Source: Periweissella cryptocerci (GTDB lineage: Bacteria > Bacillota > Bacilli > Lactobacillales > Lactobacillaceae). Taken from it: 64,000 nt of DNA. The stretch is from contig NZ_CP037940.1 of NCBI RefSeq assembly GCF_004358325.1, positions 744,001 through 808,000 on the forward strand, written 5' to 3'. Each line of letters starts with the position of its first letter. The stretch's first letter is position 1. Under the pieces are notes generated by a model. That model searched no databases. It was not told the DNA's origin and was given only the letters and a program-made list of their open reading frames with translations. The position numbers were made by a program, and so were the translations under genes. Shown here piece by piece: positions 55,333 through 62,989 of the stretch.

Positions 55333-55866
55333 ATGAATTTCGTTGCAATGGATTTTGAAACTGCCGGCCCTGAACGTCATAGTGCCGTTTCGCTCGCCCT
55401 CGTCGTCGTGCGCAATAACCAAGTTGTCGATGAATTTTACTCACTAATTAAGCCCGAAACCCCATTTCATTGGCGCAACATTCAAATTCATGGCATTCAT
55501 GAAAAAGACGTCGCCGACGCTCCCAAGTTTCCTGAAGTCTGGCAAACAATCCAACAATTCTATACACCGGATAAACTAGTTATCGCGCATAATGCGCCCT
55601 TTGACAATGGTGTGTTGAAGAGCACGTTGGAATACTATGGCATTCCAGCACCACATTATTTATCATTAGACACGGCGCGGACAAGTCGGAAACTATTTCC
55701 AGAGTTTCCCAATCACAAGTTAAACACTGTTGCCGCACAGTTGGGCATTAATCTTGAACATCACCACAATGCGTTAGACGATAGTTTAGCAGCGGCCAAT
55801 ATTCTAATTTACGAGGATGAACATTTCGGCCCCGACCAATTAAAAAAACTGGTCAAAGTTATCTGA
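55333..55866 (+). CDS. DnaQ-like 3'-5' exonuclease (DEDDh)
   Basis: A 177-residue exonuclease. Metal ligands are D7 and E9 (MDFET), D91 (AHNAPFD), and the H/D pair in HHNALDDSLAAA. It lacks polymerase or other domains, so it is a free-standing DNA polymerase III epsilon-like nuclease for proofreading or nucleic-acid trimming. An AAAGGATA site precedes the start. Confidence 0.92.
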   Translation: MNFVAMDFETAGPERHSAVSLALVVVRNNQVVDEFYSLIKPETPFHWRNIQIHGIHEKDVADAPKFPEVWQTIQQFYTPDKLVIAHNAPFDNGVLKSTLEYYGIPAPHYLSLDTARTSRKLFPEFPNHKLNTVAAQLGINLEHHHNALDDSLAAANILIYEDEHFGPDQLKKLVKVI

Positions 55867-55869
55867 ACT

Positions 55870-55925
55870 AAAAAAGAAAGTGGGACAAAAGGCGGTTTGC
55901 AGCCTTTTGTCCCACTTTCTTTTTT
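55870..55925 (+). terminator. Very strong terminator of the DnaQ-like gene
   Basis: A perfect 24-bp stem (AAAAAAGAAAGTGGGACAAA and AGGC with their reverse complement) around ggtttgca. Confidence 0.95.
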
Positions 55926-55940
55926 GCTCTTGTACGAATT

Positions 55941-56144
55941 TTTTATTCTAGCGTAGGATTCTCATTTCTGTACTTTGGTTTAAGGATATTCATGTACCCA
56001 CGGAATATACCTTAAGCACTCGTTTTTGCACATCACAAAATCAGCGATAACTGATTTGATTGAATCTACACCTTACGATTGTTTTTTCTAGTTAGCGAAT
56101 TATTACTAACTAACGCAGTGGCCAATTTTATTCAATTCCACGTT
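55941..56144. repeat. Dispersed structured repeat, copy 4 (module C only, both ends present)
   Basis: The left end ATTCTAGCGTAGGATT and the right end AATTCCACGTT (56134-56144) are degenerate inverted repeats. Module C matches 7223-7385. Its long stem TTAAGG-ATATTC / GAATAT-CCTTAA contains AAGG/CCTT where the 7.2-kb copy has AAGA/TCTT. The AATCAG/CTGATT hairpin near 56040 is also shared. The right end joins the next terminator directly. No gene inside. Confidence 0.78.
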
Positions 56145-56182
56145 AAAAAGCTCGATTTCTTCTTACAGAAATCGAGCTTTTT
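56145..56182 (-). terminator. Terminator of the antiporter gene
   Basis: Perfect 15-bp stem AAAAAGCTCGATTTC / GAAATCGAGCTTTTT. Confidence 0.93.
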
Positions 56183-56217
56183 GCTGTTATCCGAATTTTT
56201 GGTTCTATTTACTCTAA

Positions 56218-58314
56218 TTACTCTTCCGTTGGATCAACCAAAGTTGCATTTTCGGCATAATTAATATATTGCCGTAATGAAATCGCCGTTTGACGAGAGA
56301 TCCGATGTTGTTCGTACAACTGTTGTACCCCTTCACGCTGCGTCGATAAAGCCGCTACTTCAAGCTCGGCACGTTGATGGTCATATTGCGTTTGATTATC
56401 TAATTTACTATCTTTAACTTTTTCAATTCGATTTCGATATTGAATAATCAAATTATAAACGGCGTGATAATCATAAACTTTATCGCTATCTTTCTTATCG
56501 AGATACGCCGATAAACCTTTAATGGCAGCCTTCGCCGTTTCATGGCGAACCAAATCGTATTGTGCTTGGAGCGCCGTCGTATGATCGTCACTAAGCCAAA
56601 TTCTAGCATTCCGGAAGAAGCGACGAATCGCCAATTCAATCCATTTGCTTGAAAATGTTGGATGTTGGTGAATATAATTTTCAAGATCAGCCTCAGCCCG
56701 ATCAATCCGACGCGTTTCAGAGTGATAGACAAGCATTGAGATTTCCTCATCCGCCAGCAACTTCATCAACCGATTCCGTTCGATTTCCAAACCAATCGTC
56801 CGCAACTCAACTTCATCCCGAATAATGGGCGTTAGTGCTGTGTTTGACTGATATTTTAGCTGAATACGGCGAATCAAGAATTGATACTCCAAGATTAAAT
56901 CATAGGCTGCTGATTGATTAGTCTCGCGCCGCAAGTTTTCCAACGTTCGGACGGCTAATTGTAAAATAAAAATCCGGGCCCGCGCTTCGGTCATGAATTG
57001 CGGTGCTGGTGCTAATCCTTCAGCAAATAATTTTTTCAAATTAGCGATATCGGGGTTAACCACTTTATCGGCTCGAGTCATGATTGGCAATGCAATCGCG
57101 GCCACCACTAAACTAATTAAAATCGTCATCGCGGCAATGGACAACATTAAATCGTGCGTTGGAAAGCGCGTCCCATCATCCATGAACGCTGGTACTGAAA
57201 GCACCCCCGCCATCGTAATAGCTCCACGAACCCCAGTTAATCCTGATAAAATTGCGACCCGCCACGTTGGCTTTTCGCTATTTTCGTCCTTAGTAAATAT
57301 CCGGTGTGTTACTTGACTTAAGTAGGCCCAGAGCACCCGAATGATAAAGATTACCAACCACACGGCTGCCGCATAACCAACTGCTGACAAAATATTAACT
57401 TCGGAACTACCGTGACCAATATGTGTTGCTACCGGGAGTTCAATCCCTAAAATCACAAACAAAATCCCATTCAAAATGTAGGCAACAATGCTCCAAGTAC
57501 TAAAACCGACGAGCGTTAGTTCTGGTGAATCTTCCACGTTTTTATCCGTATGGACATTTGCTAAAATCCCAGCAGCCACCACGGCAATTACACCTGAAGC
57601 GTGGAGTAATTCTTCAGCAACAAAGAAAATAATAAATGGGCTTAGTAACTGTAACACCACGTGGAAGACGACATCATCAATCCCTTTACGCCGTAATAAA
57701 TCACGTACCCAATTGATGGCCATCATCATGACTAATCCGATGACGACCCCAAAAACTGCCATATAGAAGAATGTTCCCGTCGCCGTCATTATGTGGAACG
57801 TTCCTGTCAACGTCGCCGCTAACGCAAATTTGAACGCCACCAAACCACTGGCATCATTAATCAGACTTTCACCGGCAACTAAGTGCATAATGTTATCCGG
57901 TAAATTCGCTGATTTGGCAATTGCTTGCACCGCCACTGGATCGGTTGGTGATAAAATCGCCGCTAATGCAAATGCGACTGACATCGGCATTGGCGGAATC
58001 ATCCAGTGAATCATCAAACCACCAACAAACGTCGTAATAAATACTAAGAAAATTGCATTCCCAAAAATTGGGCCGCGCAGTTCCCATAATTCACGTTTCG
58101 GAAACCGATAGGCATCATTAAACAATAACGGTGCAATAAATAATAGTAAGAACCAATCAGTATCGAGGTGAATCGTCGTATGCATAAACAGGGCTGCGAT
58201 AAACCCTAATACAATTTGGATAATACTGACCGGCAGTTTCGGAATAAAATGCGAAATTACATTTCCGAGAATCACTAATGTAATTAATAAAATAATTAAC
58301 TCAAGTATTGGCAA
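56218..58314 (-). CDS. Na+/H+ antiporter, CPA1 (NhaP/YjcE-like) family
   Basis: A 698-residue protein. The N-terminal 400 residues have about twelve membrane helices with the CPA1 ion-site motif SPTDPVAVQAIAKSA and GESLINDASGLVAF. A long cytosolic helical tail (about 400-698) probably regulates it. It exports Na+ for H+. A TTG start at 58312-58314 is chosen since AGGAG sits eight bases before it and translation then opens MPILELIILLITLVILGN. Longer ATG starts (58338, 58371) have no site. Confidence 0.93.
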   Translation of the reverse strand: MPILELIILLITLVILGNVISHFIPKLPVSIIQIVLGFIAALFMHTTIHLDTDWFLLLFIAPLLFNDAYRFPKRELWELRGPIFGNAIFLVFITTFVGGLMIHWMIPPMPMSVAFALAAILSPTDPVAVQAIAKSANLPDNIMHLVAGESLINDASGLVAFKFALAATLTGTFHIMTATGTFFYMAVFGVVIGLVMMMAINWVRDLLRRKGIDDVVFHVVLQLLSPFIIFFVAEELLHASGVIAVVAAGILANVHTDKNVEDSPELTLVGFSTWSIVAYILNGILFVILGIELPVATHIGHGSSEVNILSAVGYAAAVWLVIFIIRVLWAYLSQVTHRIFTKDENSEKPTWRVAILSGLTGVRGAITMAGVLSVPAFMDDGTRFPTHDLMLSIAAMTILISLVVAAIALPIMTRADKVVNPDIANLKKLFAEGLAPAPQFMTEARARIFILQLAVRTLENLRRETNQSAAYDLILEYQFLIRRIQLKYQSNTALTPIIRDEVELRTIGLEIERNRLMKLLADEEISMLVYHSETRRIDRAEADLENYIHQHPTFSSKWIELAIRRFFRNARIWLSDDHTTALQAQYDLVRHETAKAAIKGLSAYLDKKDSDKVYDYHAVYNLIIQYRNRIEKVKDSKLDNQTQYDHQRAELEVAALSTQREGVQQLYEQHRISRQTAISLRQYINYAENATLVDPTEE

Positions 58315-58541
58315 GTCTTCATCTCCTTTAATTTTCATTAACTGTAAATAATAAATGCCATTCCGTTGCATTTATCCTATCAACATAACGAAATGGCTAT
58401 CAAATAACATGTAGAATGGCCTTAGTAATTCAGCTTGCTATTTTACGCGTATATACTATAAGTGTAATGGAGCCGTCACCAAAAAACAAATTTAATTACT
58501 GGCGCTTTAACTAAAACTGGCCACTAAATTTACAAATCACA

Positions 58542-58582
58542 AAAATCCGCCGACTACCTTGTTCAAGTAGCAAGCGGATTTT
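58542..58582 (-). terminator. Terminator of murB
   Basis: AAAATCCGC/GCGGATTTT arms with inner pairings. Confidence 0.85.
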
Positions 58583-58599
58583 CCACAAACTTAAGCTAA

Positions 58600-59496
58600 T
58601 TAATCTTCGCCCATAATGCGTACTTCTGGTTCTAACAAGACGTGATCTTTTTGCGCAACAACTTCCTGCACGTGTTTGATGACGTCTAAGAAATCTTGGG
58701 CCGTGGCGTGATCAATGTTGACCACGAAACCAGCATGCTTCCGTGAAACTTCAGCACCACCAGCGCGAAAACCTTGTAAACCAGCGTCCATAATCAACTT
58801 ACCAGCAAAGTGCCCTTCTGGTCGTTTAAATGTCGAGCCAGCAGAAGGCAATTCGAGTGGCTGTTTAGCAGCACGGCGGGCATTAAAGTCATCCATTTGT
58901 TCCCGGATAACGACTTTATCGCCGACTTGCAATTGGAATGTCGCCGCGAGAATAACATCATGCGTGTGTTGCATAATGCTGTCACGGTACGCCAATTGTG
59001 CTTCAGCTAATGTGTAGGTCTTGAATTCCCCATCGCGCGATAACACGTCGACAGTTGCTAACACGTCACTTGTTTCACCACCATAGGCACCAGCATTCAT
59101 GTATACTGCCCCACCGATTGAGCCCGGAATCCCCGCGGCCCATTCGAGACCCGTCAAGCCATGCACGAAGGCAAATTCCGCCGTATCAATCGTTAAACTA
59201 CCGGCCAAAGCAGTCACTGTTTCACCGTCCACACTAAGTCCGGTCAATTCGGTCATCATCACGACGATGCCACGTAAGCCACCATCTTTAATCAGCAAGT
59301 TTGATGAATTACCTAAAACAGTTAGTGCCAGCCCATTTTCGCGCGCAAAATCAACGATTTGTTTTGTTTCTTCTATTGAATGAGGAAAGACCAACCAGTC
59401 AGCAGGTCCCCCAATTTTTGTGTGTGTATAATTTTTTAAAGGTTCATCTTTTAATACTTTAATTGCCGGAAAGGCTTGGATTAAATCAATTGCCAT
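58600..59496 (-). CDS. murB: UDP-N-acetylenolpyruvoylglucosamine reductase
   Basis: A 298-residue FAD enzyme of peptidoglycan precursor synthesis, reducing the enolpyruvyl group to form UDP-MurNAc. Motifs are YTHTKIGGPADWL, GNSSNLLIKDGG near 62, GIPGSIGGAVYMNAGAYGG at 122-140, the catalytic Ser S221 in GSTFKRP, and VSRKHAGFVVN. It is a type II MurB. It starts 14 bases after the upstream oxidoreductase gene, so the two form an operon. Confidence 0.97.
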   Translation of the reverse strand: MAIDLIQAFPAIKVLKDEPLKNYTHTKIGGPADWLVFPHSIEETKQIVDFARENGLALTVLGNSSNLLIKDGGLRGIVVMMTELTGLSVDGETVTALAGSLTIDTAEFAFVHGLTGLEWAAGIPGSIGGAVYMNAGAYGGETSDVLATVDVLSRDGEFKTYTLAEAQLAYRDSIMQHTHDVILAATFQLQVGDKVVIREQMDDFNARRAAKQPLELPSAGSTFKRPEGHFAGKLIMDAGLQGFRAGGAEVSRKHAGFVVNIDHATAQDFLDVIKHVQEVVAQKDHVLLEPEVRIMGED

Positions 59497-59510
59497 TTTT
59501 ATTGGCCTTC

Positions 59511-60431
59511 CTATTCTTTATTTTGGATATCGGTAATAAATTGGTCAGCTAACCGGTGCGTCGCAATCGCAGATGTAGGGTCCACTGGATTTTTACCATG
59601 CTCGGTTACCGCTACTAAAAATGCTTTAACCATTGGTGCAAATCCCCGCACTTCCAAAGTTGGTGTCCAATCTGGAAAATGTTCAACTTGCACACTAGTT
59701 CCTGCTTGCCACGTTGAACTCGTCAAATTATTAATATCGACTAGGCCAGCATCGTAATTAAAGCGCACATGCTCATCATTATATCCAGTCACCATGTTCA
59801 TCGTAACAAACGCCGAGCCTTGTGGTAAAGCTAACGTCGCCGTCGCCCGCAATAAATTACCATCAGCATCGACTTGCACATTGCCATACGCGTACGCTGC
59901 CGTTGGCGCTAAAAATAATGCGGTATCAAACATGTGGAGCATCAAATCATACACGACAAATTTCCATGGTTGATAAGTGCCGATGCGATTTTTTTCAACA
60001 ATTAGTTGATTGGGCACGCCAAGTTCGTGTAAGTTTGCATTCATCGGTGCAAACCGTCGATTGAATCCAACCGTTAACATCAAGTGGCGTTCCTCTGCTA
60101 AGGCGTATAATGCTTCAACTTCAGCTAAATTTTCTGAAAGTGGTTTATCAACGAACACATTAATATCATGCAATAACAAGGTTCGCACAATCATCGCGTG
60201 ACTAGCCGTAGCGGTATGCACCATGACTGCAACCGGCTGTTGCGCAATCAATGCCGCCAAATCCGGTACTGTCGCCTTAAAATTATACTTAGCTTGTAAG
60301 GCGGTCAACTTATTGTGATCGCGGGTTGTTAGCACAAAATAATATTGGTCTTGCAGCGTCGCATAGACTGGTAAATACGCTTTTTGGGCGATTCCGCCTA
60401 AGCCCACGACCCCAATTGTTTGCTTTTCCAT
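59511..60431 (-). CDS. Gfo/Idh/MocA family oxidoreductase
   Basis: A 306-residue NAD(P)-binding dehydrogenase-like protein with TIGVVGLGGIAQKAYLPVYA at the N-terminus (GxGxxG) and FVDKPLSENLAEVEALY carrying the EKP-like DKP. Substrate unknown. The start at 60431 has AGGTGG upstream; an ATG three codons earlier is less well placed. It heads the oxidoreductase-murB pair. Repeat copy 5 lies just upstream. Confidence 0.88.
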   Translation of the reverse strand: MEKQTIGVVGLGGIAQKAYLPVYATLQDQYYFVLTTRDHNKLTALQAKYNFKATVPDLAALIAQQPVAVMVHTATASHAMIVRTLLLHDINVFVDKPLSENLAEVEALYALAEERHLMLTVGFNRRFAPMNANLHELGVPNQLIVEKNRIGTYQPWKFVVYDLMLHMFDTALFLAPTAAYAYGNVQVDADGNLLRATATLALPQGSAFVTMNMVTGYNDEHVRFNYDAGLVDINNLTSSTWQAGTSVQVEHFPDWTPTLEVRGFAPMVKAFLVAVTEHGKNPVDPTSAIATHRLADQFITDIQNKE

Positions 60432-60532
60432 CACATCCACCTACTTTCATAAATCATCTGCCTACATTTTACCAGATTTTCCGGTAGTGCATGCGTCGAA
60501 GTGCTAAATAGTAGCTGCCAAAGCTAATTTTC

Positions 60533-60907
60533 GGTTCTACTTCGTCTGACGTGGAATTGAATAAACTTGACCACTACGAGGCTGGAACCAGTCTGGACAC
60601 CGTGATGGAAGACAAGCATTTGAAGCCACAGTGCGGTCTTCAAATGTTTGCGAAGCTTGGTTCGCTAACGCGGTAACCATCTTCACAAATCCATAATCAG
60701 TAACGAAACCCGTTACTGATTATGCCATCACGGTGCGAGCTAAAGTCCAGCCTGTTTCCAGCCTCTTCGTTAGTTTGCGTAGGCATTCAGACTAGTAATA
60801 TGCCGTAATCCTTGTCGCTGCAAGTTTAGCGGTAATTAATAATTCCACGCAGTGACATCATAAATCTCATCACTTTTTATAAATTCCACGTCAGACGAAA
60901 TAGAGCC
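60533..60907. repeat. Dispersed structured repeat, copy 5 (module A, best terminal inverted repeats)
   Basis: The ends are 26-bp inverted repeats with two mismatches: left 60533-60558 (ends CGTCTGACGTGGAATT), right 60882-60907 (begins AATTCCACGTCAGACG). Module A (about 60571-60840) is nearly identical to that at 13.6 kb, with the 11-bp outer stem and the perfect AATCAGTAACG/CGTTACTGATT stem. After it come an internal AATTCCACGC and the tail CAGTGACATCATAAATCTCA, which is also the end of the 13.6-kb copy. Module B is missing between them. No gene inside. Confidence 0.88.
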
Positions 60908-60942
60908 GATAAATGGCCACTATTTTCAACTCACTACTGCAC

Positions 60943-60969
60943 AAAAAAAGCCCGACATCTCTGCCAGAC
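60943..60969 (-). terminator. Terminator downstream of tRNA-Val
   Basis: GTCTGGCA/TGTCGGGC stem with wobble pairs, then T7 on the minus strand. Confidence 0.75.
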
Positions 60970-60981
60970 CTTTTGATATGA

Positions 60982-61054
60982 TGGAAGATACAGGGCTCGA
61001 ACCTGTGACCCTCTGCTTGTAAGGCAGACGCTCTCCCAACTGAGCTAATCTTCC
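60982..61054 (-). tRNA. tRNA-Val (anticodon TAC)
   Basis: Minus-strand cloverleaf: acceptor GGAAGAT/ATCTTCC, D arm GCTC-AGTTGGGA-GAGC, anticodon stem TCTGC/GCAGA with loop CTTACAA (anticodon TAC), T arm ACAGG-TTCGAGC-CCTGT. Discriminator A; CCA not encoded. Confidence 0.97.
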
Positions 61055-61091
61055 ATATCACTATGCTATTAATTATAGCACAGTGAATTTA

Positions 61092-61532
61092 TTATTCAAT
61101 ACCAAATTTAATTTTTTGTGTGTCTGTTAACCGCCATTGTAAATAATGGTCCGTCAACTCAAGGGCTTTCACCAAATTTTCTTTGGTGTATTCTGGTTCC
61201 AACTCTTTACGTAAATCAGATTCCAACAACCCTTGTACGTCTTCCCACAAAGGCCCAACACCAATCATGATGTTCAACATACCTTTTTCAGTGTGTTGCT
61301 TCGTCTTAAATGAAACTTGGACTCGGGCAGCAAAACTACGATATGCGATAAAATCAGCTGATAAGGTACCTGATTCCCATGAAAATGCTGGAAATACGAC
61401 AACTGAACTACCAAAACGATCTTCAATTGCTTCCGTCACTATTTGTTGTACTTCAACTAAATATAAATCACGTAATTCATCGTTATTACCAACAACTTCT
61501 TGCGCTTCTTTTGCCTGTTTCTTCCCGAACAT
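61092..61532 (-). CDS. Unrecognised protein, 146 residues
   Basis: Begins MFGKKQAKEAQEVVGNNDEL. Predicted alpha/beta, with IVTEAIEDRFGSSVVVFPAF and GMLNIMIGVGPLWEDVQGLL. Soluble, no signal. AGTGAGA-type site upstream. Function unknown. Confidence 0.72.
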   Translation of the reverse strand: MFGKKQAKEAQEVVGNNDELRDLYLVEVQQIVTEAIEDRFGSSVVVFPAFSWESGTLSADFIAYRSFAARVQVSFKTKQHTEKGMLNIMIGVGPLWEDVQGLLESDLRKELEPEYTKENLVKALELTDHYLQWRLTDTQKIKFGIE

Positions 61533-61666
61533 AATCCTATCTCACTTTCCAAACATTTACGTCAATAGCTAATATACTACTAACCCTGCGAAATTTATAG
61601 CGAAAAGTTTACAAATCGTAAAATAACTAACATCCGGTAAGATCCGCTCTGTGAAAATGACTCCAA

Positions 61667-62902
61667 TTACCCATAAATATCCGTCAAATGATCAAAGACT
61701 TTTTGGGCGATTTCGTAGCGCTCACGTAGTTGGTAGGCATCTTCCAAGAAATTTTCATCTGGTAAGAAGTATTGGAATTCACGATTGGCTTCCAGCGCTT
61801 GTTTAAGCACTTCTAGGACGCGGGTGACTTCTGATTCGCTGAGGACCGCTTGCCGGCTCTCACGCACGTTTCTAACCAAGGTATCGTATAAGAAACCGGT
61901 CCGGATGACTTGTTCTGATGATTGATTGTTAATTGTCACATTTTCATTTGGAATCACGAAAACTGGCGCCGCTAATAATTTCACGCGCTCAATATCTTGC
62001 AGGGCGTCACTATCAAAAAGGACCCCTTCAACTGCGGAAATGTGCAAATCATTTTGGCCGGTCACATTTTCTTGGGTCGAACCAATCCGACTCCACTGGC
62101 CATCCCGCGAAATCGTAATTCGTTGTTCCTGCCCTTTACCGGCACCGTAATTTTTGACTTCAATGACGTGAATTCCAAACATCGAAACGACAATAAAATC
62201 GATTTCTGTGGCCCCAACAACATTCCCGTCCGTATCAAATTCCGGTAATGTCGGATTTTGGACATACTGGAGGTGGTGCTGGTCGAGTTTACTTTGAACG
62301 GTCTGCTCACCTTTGACCCCAAAATAACGCCCGCGCTGTTCATAATTCATTTTACGGATGACTTTTTGTAACTCGGTTAAAGGCTCGATTTGTTTTTGCT
62401 TAGGAAGGACATTACGTTTGATTAGGAGTTCTTTTAATTGTGGGTGTTCATCAAAGTAAGTATCAAGTTCGAGCACATTAGAAATCCATTCGTTGATTGT
62501 TGAGAGCATTGTGGCTGGTAACGCATCGTTGTCTTCACCAAATTGTTGCTGGATAGTGTTCAAAGATTCATAAGCTGCTGACATGTTAGTGCTTTGGGCA
62601 GTCACACCTGGGATTGGGAGTAATTTTCGTGATGACTTATAGTTATATTTTTGGAATAGTTGTTTTATATTTGCAGCCATACGTGTTTCATCACGTTGGA
62701 CTGGGTTGGCATGTATGCGCCCTGCCTCATCAAGCTCAGTTTCAAATTCAACGTTATCACCAACTTTTACTGGCTCATATTTGGCCCATGCTAACAGGAA
62801 AAAAATTGATTGATCATTTTCGGCTTGAATGAAGCCATAGCCACCAGTATGTCGCCGATGGTCGTACGGTTTGATTTCGCGGACTTTTCCATGAAATTCC
62901 AT
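61667..62902 (-). CDS. Cold-shock-like domain fused to a NERD nuclease domain
   Basis: A 411-residue protein. Residues 1-70 form an OB/cold-shock-like domain with RNP-type motifs GYGFIQ and IFFLL. A helical linker (about 75-190) follows. The NERD domain starts near 193 (FGVKGEQTVQSKL) with PD-(D/E)xK-like residues E199, D235 (TEIDFIVV) and E248-K250 (VIEVKN). NERD proteins are predicted nucleases linked to DNA processing. The fusion suggests single-strand nucleic-acid binding joined to cleavage. A good AAAGGGAG precedes the ATG. Confidence 0.85.
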   Translation of the reverse strand: MEFHGKVREIKPYDHRRHTGGYGFIQAENDQSIFFLLAWAKYEPVKVGDNVEFETELDEAGRIHANPVQRDETRMAANIKQLFQKYNYKSSRKLLPIPGVTAQSTNMSAAYESLNTIQQQFGEDNDALPATMLSTINEWISNVLELDTYFDEHPQLKELLIKRNVLPKQKQIEPLTELQKVIRKMNYEQRGRYFGVKGEQTVQSKLDQHHLQYVQNPTLPEFDTDGNVVGATEIDFIVVSMFGIHVIEVKNYGAGKGQEQRITISRDGQWSRIGSTQENVTGQNDLHISAVEGVLFDSDALQDIERVKLLAAPVFVIPNENVTINNQSSEQVIRTGFLYDTLVRNVRESRQAVLSESEVTRVLEVLKQALEANREFQYFLPDENFLEDAYQLRERYEIAQKVFDHLTDIYG

Positions 62903-62950
62903 ATTTGTGCTCCCTTTTGAGTTAATGAACTAAGTATATCGCACGACAAC

Positions 62951-62983
62951 AAAAAAGCCCAACCACAACTTGTGTGATTAGAC
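62951..62983 (-). terminator. Terminator of ezrA
   Basis: An 11-pair stem GTCTAATCACA/TGTGGTTGGGC with wobbles, then T6 on the minus strand. Confidence 0.85.
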
Positions 62984-62989
62984 CTTAAA

